A stretch of DNA of 64,000 nucleotides from Kitasatospora paranensis (GTDB lineage Bacteria; Actinomycetota; Actinomycetes; Streptomycetales; Streptomycetaceae). The stretch lies in the NCBI RefSeq assembly GCF_039544005.1, contig NZ_BAABKV010000001.1, positions 5,332,001-5,396,000 on the forward strand, in the 5' to 3' direction. A model generated the notes under the pieces. That model was not told the DNA's origin. It made no database searches and saw nothing but the letters and a program-made list of their open reading frames with translations. Numbering within the stretch: position 1 is the first letter of the stretch; every line of letters begins with the position of its first letter. Made by a program: the position numbers and the translations under genes. Shown piece after piece: positions 46,041 through 54,635 of the stretch.

Positions 46041-47644
46041 CCGGCACAACCCGCGCCGAACGGGCCCGCATGCCGCTGGCCCGGGACGTGCTCCGCACCG
46101 TCGCCGAGGAACACGGCGTCTGCGTCCGCCCAGTGGCCGTCCGCCGCACCGACGTCCTCACCGGCCAGACCGAGGTCATCGACATCCCCTGCGGCTCCAC
46201 CCGCGCAAGCCAGTGCCCGACCTGCGCCGAACGCAAGCGCCGCCTGCGGGCCGTCCAGTGCCGCGAGGGCTGGCACCTCACCGAGGAACCGGCCCTCGAA
46301 GCGGACCCCGCCACCGACGAACAGCTCTTCCTCACCGGACTCCGGGCCGACCTGACCAAGGCTCACGCCGAGGCCGGCGGCCCGGACGCCGAGGACCTGG
46401 CCGCCGTCCTCGTCGAGGTCGACGAACAGCTCGCCGACTCCGGTGTCCGCGGCACCCTCGAACCCGCCACCGCGGCCCGGCGCGTCCGCTCCACCCGCCG
46501 CCGCCAGGACACCCCCGACCTACCGCGCCGCCCGGTCGAGGCCCGCACCCTCGGCAAGGCGTACGCCACCCCGGACGGCAAGACCTTCCGTCCCTCGCTC
46601 TTCCTCACCCTGACCCTGCCCTCCTACGGGCGGGTCCGCAGCGACGGCACCCCGGCCGACCCGGCGAGCTACGACTACCGCCGGGCCGCCCGGGACGCGC
46701 TCCACTTCCCCAAGCTCATCGACCGGTTCGTCCAGAACCTCCGCCGCTTCGTCGGCTACGACGTCCAGTACTTCGCCGTCGTCGAACCGCAGCGCCGCCT
46801 TGCCCCGCACCTGCACCTCGCCCTGCGCGGCACCATCTCGCGCGCTGAACTGCGACAGGTCGTCGCCGCCACCTACCACCAGGTCTGGTGGCCGTCCGCC
46901 GACCGACCCCGCTACACCCCGGACACGGCCCCGATGTGGGAGCCGGAACTCGGCGCCTTCACCGACCCGGCCACCGGCGCACCGCTCCCCACCTGGGAGA
47001 AGGCCCTCGACGGCCTCGACCAGGACCCGGACACCGAACCGCTGCACGTCGTCCGCTTCGGCCCCCAGCTCAACGCCCAAGGCGTCCTCGTCGGCTCCGA
47101 CCAGGCCGGCCGCTGCATCCGTTACCTCACCAAGTACCTGACCAAGTCCGTCGCCGAGTGCCACAGCGCCACCAGCGCCACCGAGGCCGACCACATCGAC
47201 CGCCTCGCCGCCGAACTCCGTTGGGAGCCCTGCTCGCCGACCTGCGCCAACTGGCTGCTCTACGGCATCCAGCCGCGCGGCGCCCACCCCGGACTCCACG
47301 CCGGCAACTGCCGCGCCCGGGCCCACAAGCGCGAACACCTCGGCTACGGGGGTCGCCGGGTCCTGGTCTCCCGCAAGTGGTCCGGCAAGACCCTTACCGA
47401 CCACCGGGCTGAACGCCGCGCCTGGGTCCTCGACGTCCTCGGCGACACCGCCGCCAAGCCCGACCCCACCCGCTACCTCTGGGCCCTCGTCCGCCCCGGC
47501 GATCCCGACGCGACACCCCTCGCCACCCGCCTCCTGCGCGCCGTCGCCGAACGCGTCCGCTGGCGCCAGGCCCTCGACCAGGCCCTCACCCTCGCGGAGG
47601 GCACGCCCCTCCCGTCCACCGCACCCGAAAGGAAGGCAGCATGA
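46037..47644 (+). CDS. repSA: Replication initiator protein (RepSA-like)
   Basis: This is a rolling-circle initiator that nicks the excised circular element and starts replication. The 535 residues have a Cys-rich N-terminal patch (CGSTRASQCPTCAERKRR). The core has FLTLTLPSYG, the HUH metal site in LAPHLHLALRG near residue 258 and a candidate nicking Tyr in YLTKYLTKS near 363. A second Cys patch (CSPTCANWLLYG) follows. Both ends overlap neighbours by four bases. Length and motifs fit AICE Rep proteins. Confidence 0.9.
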   Translation: MTGTTRAERARMPLARDVLRTVAEEHGVCVRPVAVRRTDVLTGQTEVIDIPCGSTRASQCPTCAERKRRLRAVQCREGWHLTEEPALEADPATDEQLFLTGLRADLTKAHAEAGGPDAEDLAAVLVEVDEQLADSGVRGTLEPATAARRVRSTRRRQDTPDLPRRPVEARTLGKAYATPDGKTFRPSLFLTLTLPSYGRVRSDGTPADPASYDYRRAARDALHFPKLIDRFVQNLRRFVGYDVQYFAVVEPQRRLAPHLHLALRGTISRAELRQVVAATYHQVWWPSADRPRYTPDTAPMWEPELGAFTDPATGAPLPTWEKALDGLDQDPDTEPLHVVRFGPQLNAQGVLVGSDQAGRCIRYLTKYLTKSVAECHSATSATEADHIDRLAAELRWEPCSPTCANWLLYGIQPRGAHPGLHAGNCRARAHKREHLGYGGRRVLVSRKWSGKTLTDHRAERRAWVLDVLGDTAAKPDPTRYLWALVRPGDPDATPLATRLLRAVAERVRWRQALDQALTLAEGTPLPSTAPERKAA

Positions 47645-47859
47645 CCCCGCCCGACCCGCTCCTCACCGTCGCCCAGGTCGCCGACCTCCTCGGCACCACC
47701 GAGCGCTTCCCGCGGCGGCTCATCGCCGAGCGCCGCATCGCCTTCGTCAAGGTCGGCCGACACGTCCGGATCCGGGCCTCGGTGCTCGCCGAGTTCCTGG
47801 CCGCCCGCACCGTCCAGCCGGTCACCGTGCGGCGGGGCCACCTGCGGAGGGCAGCCTGA
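47641..47859 (+). CDS. xis: Excisionase (Xis)
   Basis: This 72-residue helix-turn-helix protein of the excisionase/MerR-like type (LLTVAQVADLLGTTERFPRRLIAE) has a wing (IAFVKVGRHVRIRASVLAEF) and a basic tail. It directs the integrase to excise the element. It overlaps rep upstream (ATGA) and int downstream (TGATG). Confidence 0.9.
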   Translation: MTPPDPLLTVAQVADLLGTTERFPRRLIAERRIAFVKVGRHVRIRASVLAEFLAARTVQPVTVRRGHLRRAA

Positions 47860-49078
47860 TGGCCAACGACAAGGGGACCCGCCGGCGCTTCGGCGCCCTC
47901 CGGCAGCTGCGCTCCGGCCGGTGGCAGATTCGGTACCCGGACCCGGAGACCGGCCTGCTCCGGCCGGGGAGGAGACCTACCCGACCAAGACGGACGCCGA
48001 GGTGGCGCTGACCCTGATCGAGGCCGACCTCAAACGGGGCAAGTGGGTCGATCCGGACGCCGGGAAGGTCAACTTCGGCGAGTTCGCGGATGCCTGGCTC
48101 AAGGAGCGCGGGCTCGCGGACCGGACCCTGGAGCGGTACGAGGGTGTCCTGCGGCTCTACATCAAGCCGGCGTTCGGAGCTGGTCCGGTCGCCGACCTCA
48201 CGTCCGCGCGGGTGAGGAGCTGGCGGAGTGGCCTCTTGGACGAGGACGTCGGCTCCGCGACCGTGGCCAAGTCCTACCGCGTGCTGCGGGCGATCCTCTA
48301 CACGGCCGTGGACGACGGGCTGATCACCCGGAACCCCTGCCGCATCAAGGGGGCCGCGGACGAGGACTCGGCGGAGCGGCCGGTGCTCACCGTGCCGGAG
48401 GTCTACGCGGTGGCCGAGGCGATCGACCCGCGGTACCGGGCCCTGGTGCTCATGGCGGCCTTCTCTACGCTCCGCTTCGGCGAATTCGCCGCGCTCCAGC
48501 GCCGGGACGTCGACCTGGAGAAGGGCATCATCCGCGTCCGCCGGGCGCAGGCAGAGCTCCAGACCGGCGCCCTGAAGATCAAGAAGCCCAAGAGCGAGGC
48601 GGGCGTGCGGCCGGTGGCCTTCCCGGTCTCGATCGTGGCCGAGCTCTCCGAGCACCTGCGGTGGTTCGGCGAGGACGGTCCGGCCGGCCTGGTCTTCGTC
48701 GGGCCGAGGGGCGGGAAGCTGCGGCGCAGCAATTTCCACAGCGTGTGGACAACTGCGCTCCGGAAGTCGGGAGTCGATTGGAGTCGGGCCATGGAGGAGT
48801 CCGGCGCCGACAGCATCCGGTTCCATGATCTCCGCCACACCGGTAACACCCTGGCAGCCGACACCGGCGCCAGCACAAGGGAACTGATGCACCGTATGGG
48901 CCACTCGACGATGGACGCCGCCTTGCGCTACCAGCACATGCGGGGAGAGCGGGACCTGCTCATCGCCGGCGGGATGGAGACGGCGATCCGCAAGGCGCGG
49001 GGGCGGGGTGGCAGGCGCGCCAGAAGGGAGAAGGAGAGCCCGCCACCGGATGGTGCGCCGGAGGCATCTGGCACGTAA
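47859..49078 (+). CDS. int: Tyrosine-recombinase integrase (frameshifted here)
   Basis: This phage-type integrase recombines attP with the tRNA-Arg gene. The start MANDKGTRRRFGALRQL (ATG at 47859) and the body (EETYPTKTDAEVALTLIEAD) are in different frames. One base added in the G run at 47966-47969 joins them into 406 residues. Catalytic boxes visible are STLRFGEFAAL (Arg), FHDLRHTGNT (His-x-x-Arg), GHSTMDAALRYQHM (His and the nucleophile Tyr). The arm-binding and SAM-like core domains precede them. It abuts the right att repeat, as in other AICEs. Confidence 0.9.
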
Positions 49079-49096
49079 CTGGCACAAGCCTTAAGA

Positions 49097-49218
49097 GGCC
49101 CCGGACATGACGAAGGCCCAGCTTGGCGGAGGTGATCCGCTGAGCTGGGCCTTTGTTGCACTTCTTGCGAAGTGCCCCCGGCAGGATTCGAACCTGCGCA
49201 CCCGCCTCCGGAGGGCGG
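49097..49218. repeat. attR direct repeat (with tRNA-Arg)
   Basis: This 122-bp repeat matches 35737-35858 with one difference. It includes the 3' half of the tRNA from the anticodon arm onwards and its terminator hairpin. Confidence 0.95.
49113..49153 (-). terminator. tRNA-Arg terminator hairpin
   Basis: AAGGCCCAGC / GCTGGGCCTT with an inner GCGGA / TCCGC stem lies 19 bp after the tRNA. The same hairpin is duplicated in attL (35753-35793). Confidence 0.75.
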
Positions 49219-49244
49219 TGCTCTATCCCCTGAGCTACGGGGGC
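49173..49244 (-). tRNA. tRNA-Arg (anticodon CCG)
   Basis: The minus strand folds into a standard cloverleaf of 72 nt. The acceptor stem is GCCCCCG / CGGGGGC with discriminator A. The D arm has GCTC / GAGC. The anticodon arm is CCGCC-CTCCGGA-GGCGG, giving anticodon CCG. The T arm is GCAGG-TTCGAAT-CCTGC. CCA is not encoded. It reads the CGG codon. Its 3' half is the AICE attachment site. argS, which charges it, lies 0.8 kb away. Confidence 0.97.
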
Positions 49245-49411
49245 CTGTCGGCCGTCGCTGACTTGCTGCGACGTGGAGAACACTACCAGGCCCGTGGCGT
49301 GATCCGTGCACGGGTTTGCGCGGGTGCGGCGGGGTGGTGCGCGGGGCGGTGCGGCGGGCGAAGTCGGGAAAGGCCGGACGGGGCGGTGGGGGCGCGGCTA
49401 CCCTCGGTGAT

Positions 49412-49852
49412 GTGCCGGGAACGACCGGGCGGGTCCTCGTGGTGGACGACAGCGAGGTGATCCGCCAGCTGATCAGAGTGAACCTGGAGCTCGAGGGCTT
49501 CGAGGTGGTCACCGCCGCCGACGGTGCCGAGTGCCTGGAGGTCGTCCGCCGGGTGCGCCCCGACGTGGTGACGCTGGACGTGGTGATGCCACGGCTGGAC
49601 GGCCTGCGGACGGCGGCCCGCCTCCGCGCGGCCCCCGAGACCAGCCACCTGCCGATCGCCATTGTCAGTGCCTGCACCCCGGCGGATCTGGACCGCGGGG
49701 AGTCGGTCGGGGTGGACGGCTATCTCGCGAAGCCGTTCGATCCGGCCGACCTGGTGGCGCTGGTGCGACGGCTGCTGGTGCCGGGCGCCGGCTGGACGGC
49801 CCCGGCCGACGGTGCCGCGCGCGGCCCGGGCCTCACCTTCGGGGCCTCCTGA
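49412..49852 (+). CDS. Single-domain response regulator
   Basis: This 146-residue receiver-domain protein has no output domain. The acidic pocket is in RVLVVDDSEVIRQL, the phosphoacceptor Asp in VVTLDVVMPRLDG near residue 57, the Thr/Ser in AIVSACTP and the Lys in DGYLAKPFDP. It has no adjacent kinase gene. The GTG at 49412 is chosen because the receiver fold starts a few residues later. It may act by protein contact or as a phosphate relay. The ribosome site is weak. Confidence 0.85.
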   Translation: MPGTTGRVLVVDDSEVIRQLIRVNLELEGFEVVTAADGAECLEVVRRVRPDVVTLDVVMPRLDGLRTAARLRAAPETSHLPIAIVSACTPADLDRGESVGVDGYLAKPFDPADLVALVRRLLVPGAGWTAPADGAARGPGLTFGAS

Positions 49853-50008
49853 GTCCCGGCCCCCGCTCGGGCGGCACCCCGGAGTGGCCGTGCGGATTCC
49901 GCTCTGGGCGAACACGGCGTCCGTAACCGTCCCGCTCCCTGGCGTAATGCGTCTCAACGGGTAAACCGAGTGGCGGAGGCCCGCCACCTCTCGCCTACGC
50001 TTGGCGTC

Positions 50009-51664
50009 GTGACACCCGCAGAGCTTTCCCAGGCAGTCCAGGTCGCAGTGAGCGCCGCCGTCGAGGCGGGCGAGCTGACCGTCGCCGTGCCCGAGCACGT
50101 GACGATCGAGCGACCCAAGAACAGGGACCACGGCGACTACGCCACCAACGTGGCCCTCCAGCTCGCGAAGCCGGCCGGTCGGCCGCCGCGAGCCGTCGCG
50201 GAACTGCTGGCCGCCCGCCTGCGAGGGATCACTGGCGTCGCCAAGGTCGACATCGCCGGCCCCGGCTTCCTGAACATCACCCTGGACACCGCCACCCAGG
50301 GCGAGTTGGCCCGCAGCATCGTCACGGCCGGCGAGGCGTACGGCCGGAACGAGGCGCTCAAGGGCCTCAGGATCAACCTGGAGTTCGTCTCGGCGAACCC
50401 GACCGGCCCGATCCACATCGGCGGCGTCCGCTGGGCGGCCGTCGGCGACTCGCTCGCCCGGATCCTCAAGGCGACCGGCGCCGAGGTCACCACCGAGTAC
50501 TACCTGAACGACGCCGGCGTGCAGATCTCCAAGTTCGCCGCGTCGCTGCAGGCCGCCGCGAACGGCCGGGAGGTCCCGAAGGACGGCTACGTCGGCGAGT
50601 ACATCGTCGACATCGCCAAGGCCATCACCGAGGGCGTCCCCGGCGTGCTCGACCTCCCCGAGGCCGAGCAGCTGGAGGTCTTCCGCACCGAGGGCCTGAG
50701 CCTCATGGTCACCGAGATCCAGCGGTCCATGAGCGAGTTCGGCGTGCACTTCGACACCTGGTTCTCGGAGAAGTCGCTGCACGACTCCGGCGCCGTCGAG
50801 GAGGCCATCGGCCGGCTGCGCACGCAGGGCCACGTCTTCGACGAGGACGGTGCGATCTGGCTGCGCACCACCGACTTCGGCGACGACAAGGACCGCGTCC
50901 TGATCAAGGCCGACGGCGAGACCACCTACTTCGCCGCCGACGCCGCGTACTACCTGAGCAAGCGGGACCGCGGTGCCGAGGTCTCCGTCTACATGCTCGG
51001 CGCGGACCACCACGGCTACGTCAACCGGCTGAAGGCCATCGTTGCCTGCGCCGGCGACGACATGGACCGCAACATCGAGGTCAAGATCGGCCAGTTCGTG
51101 AAGATGCTTCGCGACGGCGAAGAGGTCCGGATGTCCAAGCGGGCCGGCAACATCATCACGATCGACGACGTCGTCGACTGGATCGGCGTGGACGCGGCCC
51201 GCTACACCCTGGCCCGCTCCTCGACCGACTCCACGATCACGCTCGACATCAACGTGCTGACCAGCCAGACCAACGAGAACCCGGTCTTCTACGTCCAGTA
51301 CGCGCACACCCGGATGTGCGGCGTCGCGCGCAAGGCCGTGGACCTCGGGATCACCCGGTCCGACGACTTCAAACCGGAGCTGCTCGCCACCGAGTGGGAG
51401 TCCGACCTGCTCGGCCAGCTCGGCGAGTTCCCGCGGGTGCTGGCCAAGGCCGGCGAGCTGCGCGAGCCGCACCACGTGGCGCGGTACCTGGAGGAGGTCG
51501 CCCGCGACTACCACCGGTTCTACGACAACTGCCAGATCCTGCCCAAGGGCGACGAGGAGGTCACCGACCTCACGCACGCGCGCCTCTGGCTCGCCGACGC
51601 CACGCGCACGGTGATCGCCAACGGGCTGACGCTGCTGGGCGTCTCGGCGCCCGAGCGGATGTAA
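50009..51664 (+). CDS. argS: Arginyl-tRNA synthetase
   Basis: This class I aminoacyl-tRNA synthetase attaches Arg to tRNA-Arg in the cytosol. The 551 residues show the N-terminal Arg-S domain, the HIGH-like PTGPIHIGGVRW near residue 133, the KMSKS-like EVRMSKRAGN near 373 and the DALR anticodon-binding helix domain (FYVQYAHTRMCGVARKA) at the C-terminus. The GTG at 50009 fits the usual start (TPAELSQAVQ). It heads a core region with lysA and hom. Confidence 0.97.
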   Translation: MTPAELSQAVQVAVSAAVEAGELTVAVPEHVTIERPKNRDHGDYATNVALQLAKPAGRPPRAVAELLAARLRGITGVAKVDIAGPGFLNITLDTATQGELARSIVTAGEAYGRNEALKGLRINLEFVSANPTGPIHIGGVRWAAVGDSLARILKATGAEVTTEYYLNDAGVQISKFAASLQAAANGREVPKDGYVGEYIVDIAKAITEGVPGVLDLPEAEQLEVFRTEGLSLMVTEIQRSMSEFGVHFDTWFSEKSLHDSGAVEEAIGRLRTQGHVFDEDGAIWLRTTDFGDDKDRVLIKADGETTYFAADAAYYLSKRDRGAEVSVYMLGADHHGYVNRLKAIVACAGDDMDRNIEVKIGQFVKMLRDGEEVRMSKRAGNIITIDDVVDWIGVDAARYTLARSSTDSTITLDINVLTSQTNENPVFYVQYAHTRMCGVARKAVDLGITRSDDFKPELLATEWESDLLGQLGEFPRVLAKAGELREPHHVARYLEEVARDYHRFYDNCQILPKGDEEVTDLTHARLWLADATRTVIANGLTLLGVSAPERM

Positions 51665-51685
51665 GAGCACGACCCCCATGCGTAC

Positions 51686-51733
51686 GGCGAGGGGCGGTGG
51701 GCGGTCGACGGAGACCGCCCACCGCCCCTCGCC
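51686..51733 (+). terminator. argS terminator with a 20-bp stem
   Basis: A perfect 20-bp inverted repeat (GGCGAGGGGCGGTGGGCGGT and its complement at 51714-51733) closed by an 8-nt loop lies 22 bp after the argS stop. Confidence 0.85.
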
Positions 51734-51737
51734 ATAA

Positions 51738-51803
51738 ACCCCGTACGGCACAAGCCCCGCACGGCATATGAGCCCCGCACGGCACCAGCCCCGCACGGCA
51801 AGG
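51738..51803 (+). repeat. Four short tandem repeats between argS and lysA
   Basis: The unit CCCCGCACGGCAC-AG recurs about four times (one copy with T for C). Lengths are 15 to 18 bp. The repeats fill the space between the argS terminator and the lysA ribosome site and must lie in or near the lysA leader. Confidence 0.75.
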
Positions 51804-51814
51804 AAGCGAAGAAG

Positions 51815-53206
51815 ATGAGCCGCTCCGCCCACCCCGCAGGCCCCCGCCACGGCGACGTGCTGCCCGAGGGCCACTACCAGGCCCCGCCGAGCGACCTGAA
51901 CGCGCTCGACCCCAAGGTGTGGTCCCGCACCGTGACCCGCGGCGCGGACGGCGCGGTGACCGTCGGCGGGCGTGATGTGCGGGAGCTGGCCGAGGAGTTC
52001 GGCACCCCGGCGTACGTGATGGACGAGGCGGACTTCCGCTCCCGGGCGCGCGCCTGGCGGGACGCCTTCGGCGCGAACGCCGACGTGTACTACGCGGGCA
52101 AGGCCTTCCTCTCCAAGGCGGTCGTGCGCTGGCTGCACGAGGAGGGCCTGAATGTCGACGTGTGCAGCTCCGGCGAGCTGCACGTCGCACTGGCCGCCGG
52201 GATGCCGGGGGAGCGGATCGCCCTGCACGGCAACAACAAGTCGGTGCAGGAGCTGGAGCAGGCCGTGAAGGCCGGTGTCGGGCACATCGTGGTCGACTCG
52301 TACCAGGAGATCGAGCGGCTCGCCGCGATCGCCGACGCCCAGGGCGTGCGGCAGCCGGTGCTGATCCGGATCACCGTGGGCGTCGAGGCGCACACCCACG
52401 AGTTCATCGCGACCGCCCACGAGGACCAGAAGTTCGGCCTGTCGCTGTCCGGCGGCGCGGCCGCGGAGGCGGTGCGCCGGGTGCTGGCCCGTCCGGGCCT
52501 GGAGCTGCGCGGCATCCACTCGCACATCGGCTCGCAGATCTTCGACACCGCGGGCTTCGAGGTCGCCGCCCGCCGGGTGGTCGGGCTGCTGGCCGAGATC
52601 CGCGACGAGCACGGTGTCGAGCTCCCCGAGATCGACCTCGGCGGCGGCCTCGGCATTGCGTACACCAGCGAGGACGACCCCCGGGAGCCGGCCGAGATCG
52701 CCGTTTCGCTGGCCGAGATCGTCCGGCGCGAGTGCGCCGCCGCCGACCTCACGCCGCCGCGGCTCAGCGTGGAGCCGGGCCGGGCGATCGTCGGCCCGAC
52801 CACCTTCACCCTGTACGAGGTGGGCACGGTCAAGGTGCTGGACGGCCTGCGCACCTACGTGAGCGTCGACGGCGGCATGTCGGACAACATCCGCACCGCG
52901 CTGTACGACGCCGAGTACTCGGTGGCGCTGGTCTCCCGGACGAGCGACGCCGAGCCGATGCTGGTCCGCGTGGTGGGCAAGCACTGCGAGTCCGGCGACA
53001 TCGTGGTCCGTGACGCCTTCCTGCCCGCCGACCTGGCGCCGGGCGACCTGATCGCGGTGCCGGCCACCGGGGCGTACTGCCGCTCGATGGCGAGCAACTA
53101 CAACCACGCACTCAAGCCTCCCGTGCTCGCCGTCGTCGACGGTGCAGCCCGGGTGATCGTCAGGCGCGAGACGGAGGAGGATCTCCTGCGTCTCGATATC
53201 GGCTGA
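51815..53206 (+). CDS. lysA: Diaminopimelate decarboxylase
   Basis: This enzyme converts meso-diaminopimelate to L-lysine, the last step of lysine synthesis. It is PLP-dependent, alanine racemase fold type III. The PLP Lys lies in VYYAGKAFLS near residue 95. HSHIGSQIFD and EIDLGGGLGI are the barrel motifs, and VVGKHCESGDIVV carries the active-site Cys of the second subunit. At 463 residues it has the streptomycete N-terminal extension. The ATG at 51815 follows AAGGAAGCG. hom follows, placing aspartate-family genes together. Confidence 0.97.
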   Translation: MSRSAHPAGPRHGDVLPEGHYQAPPSDLNALDPKVWSRTVTRGADGAVTVGGRDVRELAEEFGTPAYVMDEADFRSRARAWRDAFGANADVYYAGKAFLSKAVVRWLHEEGLNVDVCSSGELHVALAAGMPGERIALHGNNKSVQELEQAVKAGVGHIVVDSYQEIERLAAIADAQGVRQPVLIRITVGVEAHTHEFIATAHEDQKFGLSLSGGAAAEAVRRVLARPGLELRGIHSHIGSQIFDTAGFEVAARRVVGLLAEIRDEHGVELPEIDLGGGLGIAYTSEDDPREPAEIAVSLAEIVRRECAAADLTPPRLSVEPGRAIVGPTTFTLYEVGTVKVLDGLRTYVSVDGGMSDNIRTALYDAEYSVALVSRTSDAEPMLVRVVGKHCESGDIVVRDAFLPADLAPGDLIAVPATGAYCRSMASNYNHALKPPVLAVVDGAARVIVRRETEEDLLRLDIG

Positions 53207-53214
53207 CGAAATTC

Positions 53215-53244
53215 TTGTCTCAGAACGTGGACCGGCCGTAGATC
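53215..53244 (+). promoter_or_regulatory. Probable hom promoter
   Basis: TTGTCT (53215-53220) and TAGATC (53239-53244) are spaced 18 bp, a fair match to the vegetative streptomycete promoter. They lie about 95 bp before hom. Confidence 0.45.
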
Positions 53245-53338
53245 CGTGCGGAAAGTCCCGGAGACTGGTAGGGACCGAATACCGTCGGGCATCCGGAATT
53301 GCCCGGCGGAGACCGAGAATGCAGAGCGGAGTCGGATG

Positions 53339-54627
53339 ATGCGTACGCGCCCGCTGAAGGTGGCGTTGCTGGGCTGTGGTGTGGTGGGCTCCGAGGTGGC
53401 GCGCATCATGACGACGACGGCCGACGACCTCGCCGCGCGGATCGGTGCCCCCGTCGAACTCGCCGGGATCGCCGTGCGCCGGGCCGGCCGGCCGCGGCCC
53501 GGGGTGCCCGAGCACCTGCTCACCACCGACGCCGAGGCCCTGGTCAACCGCGGCGACATCGACGTGGTGGTCGAGGTGGTCGGCGGCATCGAGCCGTCCA
53601 AACACCTCATCCTCTCCGCCTTCCGCAACGGTGCCGCGGTGGTCTCCGCCAACAAGGCGCTGCTCGCCAAGGACGGCGCCGAGCTGCACACCGCCGCCGC
53701 CGAGGCCGGCGTCGACCTGTACTACGAGGCCGCGGTGGCCGGCGCGATCCCGCTGATCCGCCCGCTGCGCGAGTCCTCGCGGGCGACAAGGTGAACCGGG
53801 TGCTCGGCATCGTCAACGGCACCACCAACTTCATCCTCGACAAGATGGACTCGACCGGCGCCGGGTACTCCGAGGCGCTGGAGGAGGCCACCGCGCTGGG
53901 CTACGCCGAGGCCGACCCGACCGCGGACGTCGAGGGCTTCGACGCCGCCGCCAAGGCCGCGATCCTGGCTGGCATCGCCTTCCACACCCGGGTCACCGCG
54001 GCCGAGGTCTACCGCGAGGGCATCACCGAGGTCACCGCCGCCGACATCGCCTCCGCCCAGCAGATGGGCTGCGTGGTCAAGCTGCTGGCGATCTGCGAGC
54101 GGGCCGCCGACGGCGCCTCGGTCACCGCCCGGGTGCACCCGGCGATGATCCCCCTCTCGCACCCGCTCGCCTCCGTCCGCGAGGCCTACAACGCGGTGTT
54201 CGTGGAGGCCGAGGCGGCCGGCCGGCTGATGTTCTACGGCCCGGGTGCGGGCGGCTCGCCGACCGCCTCCGCGGTCCTCGGCGACCTGGTCGCGGTCTGT
54301 CGCAACCGGATCAACGGCGCCACCGGCCCCGGCGACTCCGTCTACACGCAGCTGCCCGCCATGCCGATGGACGAGGTCGTCACCCGCTACCACGTCAGCC
54401 TGGACGTGGACGACCGTGCCGGCGTGCTCGCCCAGGTCGCGTCCGTCTTCGCCGAGCACGGCGTCTCCATCGACACCGTGCGCCAGCAGGGCCGCGACGG
54501 CGACGCCTCGCTCGTCGTGGTCACCCACCGCGCCACCGACGCCGCGCTGTCGGCGACGGTCGACAAGCTGCGCGCGCTGGACAGCGTGCGCGACGTGGCC
54601 AGCATCATGCGGGTCGAAGGGGAGTAG
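53339..54627 (+). CDS. hom: Homoserine dehydrogenase (frameshifted here)
   Basis: This enzyme reduces aspartate semialdehyde to homoserine, the branch point to threonine and methionine. The N-terminal NAD(P) fold is VALLGCGVVGSEVARIM. VVSANKALLAKDG and YYEAAVAGAIPLIRPL follow. The frame then breaks at 53776-53780, and VNRVLGIVNGTTNFILDKM, GYAEADPTADVEGFDAAAK and a C-terminal ACT domain (DRAGVLAQVASVFAEHGVSI) continue in another frame. One added C restores 429 residues. The ATG at 53339 has better GGAG spacing than that at 53336. thrC starts eight bases after the stop. Confidence 0.93.
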
Positions 54628-54635
54628 GAAGAGCC

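Larger units (their letters stand above)
35737..49218 (+). mobile_element. AICE integrated in tRNA-Arg(CCG)
   Basis: This is an actinomycete integrative and conjugative element of the pSAM2 type. The 122-bp direct repeats at the two ends are offset by exactly 13,360 bp, which is the element size. The right half holds the conserved backbone in order: Pra-like activator, TraB/FtsK-like pump, small membrane protein, RepSA-like initiator, Xis and Int, with int next to the tRNA. The left half holds regulators and a foreign-looking cargo cassette. All backbone genes look intact except for the probable sequence error in int. Confidence 0.93.

Noticed and set aside
51738..51803. CRISPR-like short repeats before lysA
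   Set aside because: The units are directly adjacent without unique spacers, and no cas genes are present.
49283..53689. A 1468-codon open frame on the minus strand opposite argS, lysA and hom
   Set aside because: It is a shadow of GC-rich codon bias: Gly/Val/Leu/Asp/His-rich, without domains, fully antisense to well-supported genes.
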